Source of the DNA: a virus
IMG/VR virus record: IMGVR_UViG_3300036859_000020
Location: 1-26,642 of that record
Direction: 5' to 3' (one strand)
DNA length: 26,642 nucleotides
In this document: positions 20,658 to 26,011 of the stretch, in pieces
How positions within the stretch are numbered: the first letter of the stretch is position 1
Layout: every line of letters starts with the position of its first letter
Made by a program: the position numbers and the translations under genes
The notes under the pieces: generated by a model
What the model saw: only the letters and a program-made list of their open reading frames with translations
What the model was told of the DNA's origin: nothing
Database searches by the model: none

Positions 20658-20776
20658 TGGGCGCCTACCTGATAGCGGCACTGCTGGTGCCGCTCTTCCT
20701 AAACCAGCTAGACACACTGGTAGGCAAGCTGATGACCTTGAGGGCGGCGCTCAAGCGCCGGAAGTGGAGCCGTTGA
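20657..20776 (+). CDS. 39-residue single-pass membrane peptide
   Basis: ATG 20657 overlaps the phosphoesterase stop (ATGA) and the TGA overlaps the next ATG (TGATG). Residues 3-17 (AYLIAALLVPLFLNQ) form one membrane helix, followed by a strongly basic tail (LKRRKWSR). It could tether or regulate its neighbours at the membrane. Confidence 0.6.
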   Translation: MGAYLIAALLVPLFLNQLDTLVGKLMTLRAALKRRKWSR

Positions 20777-21480
20777 TGCTGAACTACGAACTGCTGACTC
20801 CGGCTGTCGATCGGGCAGCCGAAGCCGTTACATCCAAGTTCCCTGCACACCACGACATCGCCGACGTCAAGCAGGCTATGTGGGTGTGGATCATGGAGAA
20901 TAAGAACACGGTCTCCAGAATCCTCGCCGACTCAGAAGGCACGACAGTCGCTGTTGAGAACTTGCTCGCGAAGGCGGGCAACTCTTACCTCAAGACAGAG
21001 GATGCTGCGACGTACGGCTACGGCGAAGAGGACCAGTTCAACTTCTCGATCGACCTGATCAAGAGCATTCTTGAGGTTGTCTTCAGGCACGAGGACTGGC
21101 AGTCGTTCGCTATCGCAGCATCCGACGGCCAGCCCCGAGCTAAGTCCAACCCGGCCACGGCTGGCAACAACCTTGCCAGCTACGCGGACGTCTCTAGGGC
21201 GGTCGCCCAGCTTTCGGACGACCAGTACAACCTACTGGTCTGGCGGTACAAGTATCAGTACACGTTTGACCAGATCGGTGCGGAGCAGGGCGTTACCAAG
21301 CAGACCGCGACGAACCGTCACACGTCCGCTCTCAGCGCCATTCAGAAGTACCTTGGCAAGGCGGACCTGGCGAGGCTTCGCGAAGGCTACGACTGGCGCA
21401 CAGCGGATGCTGTGACCGTCGGGCGAGTGACTGGCAACGTGAACGGACAGGCCGTTGTTAACCGAGACTACAACGGCTGA
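20776..21480 (+). CDS. Sigma-factor-like protein
   Basis: A 234-residue protein from ATG 20776 (GTGGAG upstream). Residues about 142-194 (AVAQLSDDQYNLLVWRYKYQ, then YTFDQIGAEQGVTKQTATNR) match the helix-turn-helix of sigma-70 region 4. The N-terminal FPAHHDIADVKQAMWVWIME resembles a degenerate region 2. The total size is near that of ECF sigma factors. It may direct host RNA polymerase to phage promoters. The 40 C-terminal residues are Gly/Asn/Val-rich and unexplained. A terminator follows. Confidence 0.7.
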   Translation: MLNYELLTPAVDRAAEAVTSKFPAHHDIADVKQAMWVWIMENKNTVSRILADSEGTTVAVENLLAKAGNSYLKTEDAATYGYGEEDQFNFSIDLIKSILEVVFRHEDWQSFAIAASDGQPRAKSNPATAGNNLASYADVSRAVAQLSDDQYNLLVWRYKYQYTFDQIGAEQGVTKQTATNRHTSALSAIQKYLGKADLARLREGYDWRTADAVTVGRVTGNVNGQAVVNRDYNG

Positions 21481-21490
21481 GGCACAGGGC

Positions 21491-21543
21491 GGGTGAGAGG
21501 GGATTCGAACCCCTTAGTAACCGATCCAATATCAGTCCCACCC
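21491..21543 (-). ncRNA. D-armless tRNA-like element (TLS-b)
   Basis: A 53-nt element on the - strand: 7-bp acceptor GGGTGGG/CTCACCC, no D-arm, stem ACTGA/TCGGT with 7-nt loop TATTGGA, 5-nt variable loop, T-arm AGGGG-TTCGAAT-CCCCT. It is the most downstream element of the - strand arm and lies between two convergent transcription units, partly shared with the terminator region of the sigma-like gene. Confidence 0.65.
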
Positions 21544-21548
21544 TAGGG

Positions 21549-21580
21549 GCCCCGGCCGGGAAGCCGGGGCTTCTTGCTTT
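21549..21580 (+). terminator. Terminator after the sigma-like gene
   Basis: An 8-bp stem GCCCCGGC/GCCGGGGC with a 6-base loop is followed by TTCTTGCTTT. The imperfect T-run suggests moderate efficiency. Confidence 0.75.
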
Positions 21581-21704
21581 AGCCGACCAGGAAGCCGACG
21601 AGGAACGCGACCACCAGCAGGTGCCAGGTGCGCAGGGTGTACGCCTTACCGTCGTCGTTGATCGTGATGAACTCAGACTTCAGGGACTGGATGATGTGCT
21701 TCAC
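21579..21704 (-). CDS. Small C-tail-anchored membrane peptide
   Basis: A 41-residue protein from GTG 21704 (GGAGCTGATCAA upstream). A polar N-terminal half is followed by one hydrophobic helix at the extreme C-terminus (WHLLVVAFLVGFLVG). It overlaps the preceding small membrane gene and is the last protein gene of the arm. The function is unknown. Confidence 0.55.
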   Translation of the reverse strand: MKHIIQSLKSEFITINDDGKAYTLRTWHLLVVAFLVGFLVG

Positions 21705-21808
21705 TTGATCAGCTCCGCTTTCAGTTCGTAGTACAGGGTTGAATAGGTTGCGGCCATCGCGCACAGCAGCACGATGCACCCAACCAGTATGCTTTCGGTC
21801 CAGCTCAC
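21701..21808 (-). CDS. 35-residue membrane peptide
   Basis: GTG 21808 to TGA overlapping the next GTG. Residues about 6-22 (SILVGCIVLLCAMAATY) form one membrane helix with N-out polarity unknown, followed by a short charged tail. The coupled pair of tiny membrane proteins could form a complex, by analogy with other phage envelope modifiers. Confidence 0.5.
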   Translation of the reverse strand: MSWTESILVGCIVLLCAMAATYSTLYYELKAELIK

Positions 21809-22383
21809 CAGTCGGTTCCTAGCTTGCTCTCTCGCTTATAGAACTGTGCGAGGTTCTTGTTTGTGTCGACGTTCAACACACCGGTCCCGATGTTCCTCAT
21901 CAGGACCGAGGCGGGGGAAGTGGCGATGACCTCGAAGGTGAACTCCCTTTGATGTTGGGAGATGCGGTCTCCGCACGCCCACTCCGGGTTGCTCCAGGCG
22001 TCGGCGATCTGCTCGTCGGTCATCTCTACCATCTTGTTCTTGCCGTCGATCTGGACACGTCGCTTCGGACGGAACTCCTCAGCACTCTTCCAGAAGGCGG
22101 CGTCGACCGGGCCAAGCCAGCCGTAACTACCAGCCTCGCTCACCAGCCACATCTGATCGTCGCCGACGAGCTGGACTCTGTGCACCTTGCCCGAGACGGC
22201 AGACTTGATCAGCATGCCGTCCCGAACCACGATGGCGGGAGTCCTCAGATCCCTGGTCAGCATGTCATGGAACCCATCCACAATCTCGGTGGCGATCTCC
22301 TCAAGAGATCGCCCTTCATTGCGGTCGGAGTCCAGGAACTTGGCTACCGCATCGATCTGCTGTTTACGACTCGGGAGTGCTAC
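21805..22383 (-). CDS. Hypothetical protein with apparent GTA start
   Basis: The frame reads ALPSRKQQIDAVAKFLDSD, NEGRSLEEIATEIVDGFHDM and so on to KLGTDW, clearly coding throughout. A perfect AGGAGG (22398-22393) stands nine bases before GTA at 22383, and the frame is closed by TAA just upstream. The first ordinary in-frame start is GTG 22281, without a well-spaced Shine-Dalgarno site and after 34 plausible codons. I therefore give the GTA position, about 192 residues; the conservative call is 21805-22281 (158 residues). No family is recognised. Confidence 0.6.
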   Translation of the reverse strand, partial: VALPSRKQQIDAVAKFLDSDRNEGRSLEEIATEIVDGFHDMLTRDLRTPAIVVRDGMLIKSAVSGKVHRVQLVGDDQMWLVSEAGSYGWLGPVDAAFWKSAEEFRPKRRVQIDGKNKMVEMTDEQIADAWSNPEWACGDRISQHQREFTFEVIATSPASVLMRNIGTGVLNVDTNKNLAQFYKRESKLGTDW

Positions 22384-22392
22384 GGTACACCA

Positions 22393-22398
22393 CCTCCT
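22393..22398 (-). promoter_or_regulatory. Consensus ribosome binding site lacking a normal start codon
   Basis: AGGAGG on the - strand. A GTG two bases downstream is too close and opens only eight codons; GTA follows at nine bases in the coding frame. This site decides the start of the gene at 21805-22383. Confidence 0.6.
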
Positions 22399-22404
22399 TT
22401 ACTA

Positions 22405-22965
22405 CTACTTGTAGTTGTTGCGCGGACCCTCGAACGTGAACTCGTCACCCTCATACTTAGGGCGAAGCTCCGAACCAGGCCGAGAGTACTGCTCAGCGTA
22501 CTTCACCACCGGGCCGTCGTCGAGCACGATGACAGCAGGCACGCAGGTGTAGATCGTCGGGTCGTTCGACGCGTTCTTCGCGTCGATCCGAACAGTCTGA
22601 TCACCAGCGGTGACCTCCATCGACACGCCGTACTTGTAGAACGAGCCAGTGCCGTTCGATTGGGCGGAGTATGCCCACGGAGTGATCTCCAGGATCTCGT
22701 CATCCGGGTAGATCCCGATGGTTTCGGTGGCCGTTCCAGCGCCACGTACAGCGTCACCACTATGGCGAACCGTGCCGTTCCGGCTGGTGGTGCGAGCCTC
22801 CACACCCTTGGCTCCGAACGTGGCGATAGACTCGGTGGTGCCGTCCTTGTACAGGATCTCTGCCCCCGCGTCGTAGTCCGTGGCCGCAGGCCACAGGATC
22901 CGGACACGGATAGCCCTGTCCTTAGTGAGGCGGACAGAGCCCTTTTCGAGGCTGATGTGAGCCAT
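22405..22965 (-). CDS. TerD-like calcium-binding-fold protein
   Basis: A 186-residue protein from ATG 22965. The N-terminal ISLEKGSVRLTKDRAIRVRI, the central VRHSGDAVRGAGTATETIGI and the following IYPDDEILEITPWAY follow the strand order of TerD/TerZ domains, including the H-S-G-D segment. Bacterial Ter proteins are linked to envelope stress, tellurite resistance and phage inhibition. The role in the phage is unknown. The acidic calcium ligands are only partly recognisable, so it may be a divergent member. Confidence 0.65.
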   Translation of the reverse strand: MAHISLEKGSVRLTKDRAIRVRILWPAATDYDAGAEILYKDGTTESIATFGAKGVEARTTSRNGTVRHSGDAVRGAGTATETIGIYPDDEILEITPWAYSAQSNGTGSFYKYGVSMEVTAGDQTVRIDAKNASNDPTIYTCVPAVIVLDDGPVVKYAEQYSRPGSELRPKYEGDEFTFEGPRNNYK

Positions 22966-23122
22966 GCTAGCCCTTCCCTCTCTCTCCGCTTGCTGCGGAC
23001 TGGCCTGCGCGGACGGAACATGTGGTTCGACTAGGGGCCAGACACCCCACCCACGTGGCTACTTATGTTTCGCCAGCCCGTGCAGACTAGACCGCTCAGC
23101 CCCGGAGGGCTGAGACGGAAGA
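22966..23122 (-). other. 157-base gap with hairpin
   Basis: Downstream of the gene at 23123 there is a stem CTCAGCCC-TCCG-GGGCTGAG (about 23096-23115), without a T-run. The rest is GC-rich. I found neither a coding frame with a good start nor a T-arm that pairs. Confidence 0.4.
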
Positions 23123-23602
23123 TCACTCCCCTACGGCCTTACTGACGTCGATCAGGCCTTCCCGAAGCATCCACGTAACCGCGTCATGCTCCGCCTTAAC
23201 CTGATCCCAGTCGTCTTGAGCCTTGACGTACCTGATCGACGCCTTACGGGCCGCCAGGTCCATCTTGGCCAACTCTCCGACCGAGCCTTCACCCACGTGA
23301 TAGACAACAGTCTCGAAGCGGGGAGGAAGATCCTCCTTGGCCACCAGGCCAAGCATCGCTCGAACGATCAGCATCGGATCCTCAAGATCCGTGTTGTCAT
23401 CGGTGATCACACAGTACTCACCTACGTACGTGATGATCCGAGCGTACTCAACCTCGTCGTCAAGGTAGACATCGTCCACCCTGAAGTGCGCCGGGCAATC
23501 CTCACCCTCTATGCACCCGCCTTCTTCGATCACGTCGAAGGCTGCCTCAAGGATCTTCTCGGCCTCCTTCTCCGCCGAGTTCATGCCTTCATCTTCAGAC
23601 AC
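23123..23602 (-). CDS. Hypothetical acidic protein
   Basis: A 159-residue protein from GTG 23602, overlapping the upstream gene. It is Asp/Glu-rich and mixed alpha/beta, with ARIITYVGEYCVITDDNTDL in the middle and a helical C-terminus. Two Cys near residues 30 and 36 (GGCIEGEDCPAHF) are a possible partial metal site. No family is recognised. Confidence 0.6.
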   Translation of the reverse strand: MSEDEGMNSAEKEAEKILEAAFDVIEEGGCIEGEDCPAHFRVDDVYLDDEVEYARIITYVGEYCVITDDNTDLEDPMLIVRAMLGLVAKEDLPPRFETVVYHVGEGSVGELAKMDLAARKASIRYVKAQDDWDQVKAEHDAVTWMLREGLIDVSKAVGE

Positions 23603-23732
23603 TGAGCGACTCCTTCAGGGATTGGATGTCAGAGCACGTCGCAGAACAGACGAACTCCTGAGTTCGGAATCCGCACACAGTGCAACGGGGCTCATCCATC
23701 CACTGATCGTCAGCGTCCCAGTATTCGTCCAT
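23595..23732 (-). CDS. Small zinc-ribbon-like protein
   Basis: A 45-residue protein from ATG 23732 behind AAAGGG. CTVC at 17-20 and C-x3-C at 29-33 (CSATC) would bind one zinc. The N-terminus is acidic and Trp-rich (DEYWDADDQWMDEP). It begins 25 bases after a tRNA-like element. Confidence 0.55.
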   Translation of the reverse strand: MDEYWDADDQWMDEPRCTVCGFRTQEFVCSATCSDIQSLKESLSV

Positions 23733-23757
23733 GGTATTCCCTTTCCTAGTCTTGCGT

Positions 23758-23797
23758 GGGCGCCCGGGACTCGAACCCGAGTGTATGCCATCCGCCC
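23758..23797 (-). ncRNA. tRNA-like minihelix element (TLS-c)
   Basis: On the - strand: closing helix GGGCG/CGCCC, linker GATGGCATACA, T-stem CTCGGG/CCCGGG, T-loop TTCGAGT, then A. It lies 10 bases after the stop of the kinase-like gene. Unlike its relatives it is followed by ACG rather than ACT and has no stem-loop before the next gene. Confidence 0.75.
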
Positions 23798-23807
23798 TAC
23801 TGTACCA

Positions 23808-24305
23808 CTAGCAGCCGAAGTCGACGGGCACCAGGTACCCGTCCTTGTCAACCACGCAGTTCTCGTCGTGCATGTCGAGCAACCCGAAGGCCTCTTCAAG
23901 GTCTTCGAGAAGCTGGGAAAGCTCGTGCTCGTTAGGCCCTCGGTACTGGCAAAGCATGGGGCCGTCAATGTACTCGATAGCTATCACGATCTCCTTGCCC
24001 ACGCTGAACGAGCTGAACTTGGGGAGTCGGCACATCGCGGGCGGCGTCCTCTTCCAGGCTCGCGCCAGAAGGGTGACCTCTGCCCCTGACTGCCCACCAG
24101 AGTGCTCTTTGTGGTAGTGCTCAACCTTATAGGCCACCCCCTCAGGGGATAGCCACACAGAGCGAGCCATGCCCTTGCCGACGTACTTCCAGCCTTCCGG
24201 GGCGCTCCCGTCGTAGACGCACACCGGTATATCGTAACGGTCGCCAGAGTCACGAACCCACGACAGGATCTCTTGAGCGTCGCCCTCGTTGCCGATGTTG
24301 TGCAC
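23808..24305 (-). CDS. Minimal kinase-fold protein 1 (DFG end)
   Basis: A 165-residue protein from GTG 24305 (GGAGAAGTAGC upstream). Kinase-type motifs in order: Gly-rich loop VGKGMARSVW (42-51), Lys60 in VAYKVE, Glu76 in GAEVTLL, hinge-like IVIAIEYIDGP, catalytic-loop DMHDEN (144-149, like the D-x-H-x2-N of APH/choline-kinase families) and VDFG (161-164). The chain ends one residue after DFG, so the activation segment and the rest of the C-lobe are missing. It is a paralogue of 24544-25041. The substrate is unknown. Confidence 0.7.
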   Translation of the reverse strand: MHNIGNEGDAQEILSWVRDSGDRYDIPVCVYDGSAPEGWKYVGKGMARSVWLSPEGVAYKVEHYHKEHSGGQSGAEVTLLARAWKRTPPAMCRLPKFSSFSVGKEIVIAIEYIDGPMLCQYRGPNEHELSQLLEDLEEAFGLLDMHDENCVVDKDGYLVPVDFGC

Positions 24306-24306
24306 G

Positions 24307-24456
24307 CTACTTCTCCTCAAGCCTGCGCTGAGCGTTGCGGATGACCTTGATGAACGCCTGAAGCGCTCTGTCCTCAACTTCGTAGCCAGGAGTGTACCAA
24401 TGGCTACGCTCCTCACTCTCAGCCTCTTCAGCCAGGAGTTGCAGTAGTTCATCCAT
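24307..24456 (-). CDS. Small acidic helical protein
   Basis: A 49-residue protein from ATG 24456 behind a perfect AGGAGG. It is helical and Glu-rich (DELLQLLAEEAESEERSHWY at the start; RALQAFIKVIRNAQRRLEEK at the end). Its stop precedes the kinase-like GTG by one base, so the two are coupled; it might be a partner of the kinase-like protein. In-frame codons upstream belong to the tRNA-like element and are not taken as protein. Confidence 0.55.
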   Translation of the reverse strand: MDELLQLLAEEAESEERSHWYTPGYEVEDRALQAFIKVIRNAQRRLEEK

Positions 24457-24472
24457 GATTCCTCCTGTAAGA

Positions 24473-24493
24473 AGAGCGCCGTGAGGGCGCTCT
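24473..24493 (-). promoter_or_regulatory. Stem-loop following TLS-d
   Basis: An 8-bp stem AGAGCGCC/GGCGCTCT with a 5-base loop starts three bases (ACT) after TLS-d and lies upstream of the AGGAGG of the 49-residue gene. It is near-identical to the stem at 25586-25606. Confidence 0.75.
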
Positions 24494-24496
24494 AGT

Positions 24497-24536
24497 GGGT
24501 GCCCAGGACTCGAACCTAGGTGTATGCCGTTCACCC
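24497..24536 (-). ncRNA. tRNA-like minihelix element (TLS-d)
   Basis: On the - strand: closing helix GGGTG/CACCC, linker AACGGCATACA, T-stem CCTAGG/CCTGGG (one G-U), T-loop TTCGAGT, then ACT. It begins seven bases after the stop of the second kinase-like gene. Confidence 0.8.
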
Positions 24537-24543
24537 CGTGGAG

Positions 24544-25041
24544 CTAGGCTCCCAGGTCGATCGGTACGATTTGCTTGTTGATCTCGTCCACCGCGACGTT
24601 GCTAGCGTGCATGTCGCTCAGGTTGACGGCGTTGAGCATCTCGGTCTTCGCCGTCCAGTAGTCCCGGCCGCTATCGCCGTACATCGAGAACTCGCGAAGA
24701 AGCTTCTCGAAGTACTCCATGGCGATAACAGCCTTGCCGTCCAGCCGGAAAAGCTGGTAGCGGGGGAGACGGCAGCCCTTGGGCAGCCTGGTGAACATCA
24801 GCTTGCGGATGTTCTGCGCCTCCCCCTTGTTCGACTGCCACCCGTCGCGGTAGTTGTGCTCCACCTTGTAGACCACGCTGGTTTCGACGTGAAGGTAGAC
24901 CTGCCGATAGCAACCGGCGCCGAGACGCCTCCAGCCTTCAGGGGCTTCCCTCCGGCGATCGTTGTCGCCGGAGTAGTACTCCCGCATGACGTCCAGATAC
25001 CAATCACGGATGAAGCGTGCGTTCTCTTCATTGCCGAGCAT
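24544..25041 (-). CDS. Minimal kinase-fold protein 2 (DLG end)
   Basis: A 165-residue paralogue of the protein at 23808, starting at ATG 25041 behind AGGAG. It has LGAGCYRQVYL (40-50), Lys59 in VVYKVE, Glu74 in KGEAQNI, hinge VIAMEYFEKL, DMHASN (143-148) and IDLG (161-164), and ends one residue later. Length and motif positions match protein 1 almost exactly, although sequence identity looks low, so the shortened architecture is conserved. All residues needed for nucleotide and metal binding are present; activity and target are unknown. Confidence 0.7.
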   Translation of the reverse strand: MLGNEENARFIRDWYLDVMREYYSGDNDRRREAPEGWRRLGAGCYRQVYLHVETSVVYKVEHNYRDGWQSNKGEAQNIRKLMFTRLPKGCRLPRYQLFRLDGKAVIAMEYFEKLLREFSMYGDSGRDYWTAKTEMLNAVNLSDMHASNVAVDEINKQIVPIDLGA

Positions 25042-25064
25042 GGTTTCTCCTGTAGTCCAGTTCA

Positions 25065-25085
25065 GGGGCGCCCCTCGGCGTCCCC
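25065..25085 (-). promoter_or_regulatory. Stem-loop following TLS-e
   Basis: The stem GGGG-(A)-CGCC with GGCG-CCCC and loop GAGG starts three bases (ACT) after TLS-e and is upstream of the ribosome site of kinase-like gene 2. Confidence 0.7.
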
Positions 25086-25088
25086 AGT

Positions 25089-25128
25089 GCCAGCCTGGGA
25101 CTCGAACCCAGGTGTGTGCCGCTCTGGC
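25089..25128 (-). ncRNA. tRNA-like minihelix element (TLS-e)
   Basis: On the - strand: closing helix GCCAG/CTGGC, linker AGCGGCACACA, T-stem CCTGGG/CCCAGG, T-loop TTCGAGT, then ACT. The closing helix is wholly different from TLS-d and TLS-f yet pairs perfectly, a five-position compensated change. Confidence 0.82.
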
Positions 25129-25136
25129 TGCCCATC

Positions 25137-25568
25137 TCACCACTTCGTCTCTGTCCAGCCGTCTTGGTAGGGACGGAAGAGCGGACCGAGTTCGGTGTAG
25201 TCGACGTACATGTACTGCCCGACCATCTCTGTGGTCCCCTTGGTCAGCTCGCTGGCCTCTTCGATCTTCTCGATCACCCGCTTGCGAGTCTTCCCGGACG
25301 ACACGAAGTCGTCCACAAAAACCCAGCGCTGACCAAGCTCGCCGAGAAGCCTGCCCTTGCCGTGATGGGAGTCGTCCGTCTCCTTGCGGATCAGGACGAA
25401 CTTCTTACCCATAGCGAGAGCAAGAGCAGGGATGACGACACTGCCGGAAAAGCCGGTGCCGACCAACGTGTCGAAGTCGACGCCGTACAGGTCCTTCTTC
25501 GCACGATCGATAACGCTCTCCAGGTTGAAGAGAGCGTTATCCATGTAGTACGTGCTGAACGTGGTCAT
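25137..25568 (-). CDS. Phosphoribosyltransferase-like protein
   Basis: A 143-residue protein. The PRPP-binding loop RWVFVDDFVSSGKTRKRV (about 81-98) gives the V-D-D-x3-(S/T)-G-K/x-T signature of type I phosphoribosyltransferases; an N-terminal GTGFSGSVV (37-45) is the usual pyrophosphate loop. I chose ATG 25568, six bases after GGAGG, over ATG 25583, which overlaps that site. The base or nucleoside acted on is unknown. Roles in nucleotide salvage or modification are possible. Confidence 0.75.
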   Translation of the reverse strand: MTTFSTYYMDNALFNLESVIDRAKKDLYGVDFDTLVGTGFSGSVVIPALALAMGKKFVLIRKETDDSHHGKGRLLGELGQRWVFVDDFVSSGKTRKRVIEKIEEASELTKGTTEMVGQYMYVDYTELGPLFRPYQDGWTETKW

Positions 25569-25585
25569 CGCGTTCCTCCACATAA

Positions 25586-25606
25586 AGAGCGTCCCTGCGA
25601 CGCTCT
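25586..25606 (-). promoter_or_regulatory. Stem-loop following TLS-g
   Basis: An 8-bp stem AGAGCGTC/GACGCTCT with loop GCAGG starts four bases (ACTG) after TLS-g. Compared with the stem at 24473-24493 it shows a compensated pair change (C-G to T-A). Confidence 0.75.
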
Positions 25607-25610
25607 CAGT

Positions 25611-25650
25611 GCCCGTCTACGGCTCGAACGTAGATGCCTGCCTGTCGGGC
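25611..25650 (-). ncRNA. tRNA-like minihelix element (TLS-g)
   Basis: On the - strand: closing helix GCCCG/CGGGC, linker ACAGGCAGGCA, T-stem TCTACG/CGTAGA, T-loop TTCGAGC, then ACT. It begins seven bases after the lipoprotein stop. The stems share little sequence with the other copies, but all dimensions are the same. Confidence 0.8.
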
Positions 25651-25657
25651 TACCCAA

Positions 25658-25876
25658 CTACCGCTTGCGGCTGCTGGTGGTGCCACCAAAGCTCTTCGTG
25701 GGCGCCTTGGGCGCCACGTTAGGCTTCGGGTTCGGCTTGTGTGTCTTCGAGTGCGAGCCTCCGGGTACGTGGTAGTACTTGTCTCCGTCGGTCTCGCACG
25801 CAGCGATCAGAAACACGAGCAGCACCACCACTATCACGAAGCTGATGCTGGCTACTGCTACGTTCTTCTCACTCAT
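25658..25876 (-). CDS. Small lipoprotein
   Basis: A 72-residue protein. Residues 8-26 are a hydrophobic signal (VASISFVIVVVLLVFLIAA) ending in the lipobox I-A-A-C with C27. The mature part is polar, His/Lys/Pro-rich (SHSKTHKPNPKPN) and basic at the end. I chose ATG 25876, six bases after AAAGGG, rather than ATG 25882. It would be lipid-anchored outside the membrane. Superinfection exclusion is a common job of such phage lipoproteins, but that is only a guess here. Confidence 0.65.
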   Translation of the reverse strand: MSEKNVAVASISFVIVVVLLVFLIAACETDGDKYYHVPGGSHSKTHKPNPKPNVAPKAPTKSFGGTTSSRKR

Positions 25877-25891
25877 GTCCATCCCTTTCTA

Positions 25892-25911
25892 GGCTCGGCA
25901 CTTGTCGAACC
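25892..25911 (-). promoter_or_regulatory. Stem-loop following TLS-f
   Basis: The stem GGTTCG/CGAGCC with an 8-base loop starts three bases (ACT) after TLS-f. It contains a G-U pair that exists only in the - strand RNA, which supports RNA-level function on this strand. Confidence 0.6.
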
Positions 25912-25914
25912 AGT

Positions 25915-25954
25915 GGGTGTCAAGGACTCGAACCTTGATGTATGCCGTTCACCC
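25915..25954 (-). ncRNA. tRNA-like minihelix element (TLS-f)
   Basis: On the - strand: closing helix GGGTG/CACCC, linker AACGGCATACA (identical to TLS-d), T-stem TCAAGG/CCTTGA, T-loop TTCGAGT, then ACT. The T-stem differs from TLS-d at several positions with full compensation. A separate hairpin GGGGC-GATGACTA-GCCCC lies immediately 5'. Confidence 0.82.
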
Positions 25955-26011
25955 TGGGGCTAGTCATCGCCCCTTACATCCCCCGCCAGGACAAGTCACC
26001 AGCGGGGAAAG

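Noticed and set aside
22386-22390. Eight-codon ORF from GTG 22390
   Set aside because: The start is only two bases from AGGAGG, too close, and the product is too short to support.
23020-23050. Possible T-loop (TTCGACT) near 23027
   Set aside because: The flanking bases do not pair into a T-stem on either strand, so it was not added to the tRNA-like family.
24457-24534. N-terminal extension of the 49-residue protein (NGIHLGSSPGHP) and similar peptide AYTRVRVPGAHA at 23732-23790
   Set aside because: These are translations of the tRNA-like elements. The same RNA fold is read in different frames at different copies, and a better start follows a perfect AGGAGG.
25042-25143. N-terminal extension of kinase-like protein 2 through AHTWVRVPGWHW
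   Set aside because: It is again tRNA-like and stem-loop sequence. ATG 25041 has the Shine-Dalgarno site and matches the length of its paralogue.
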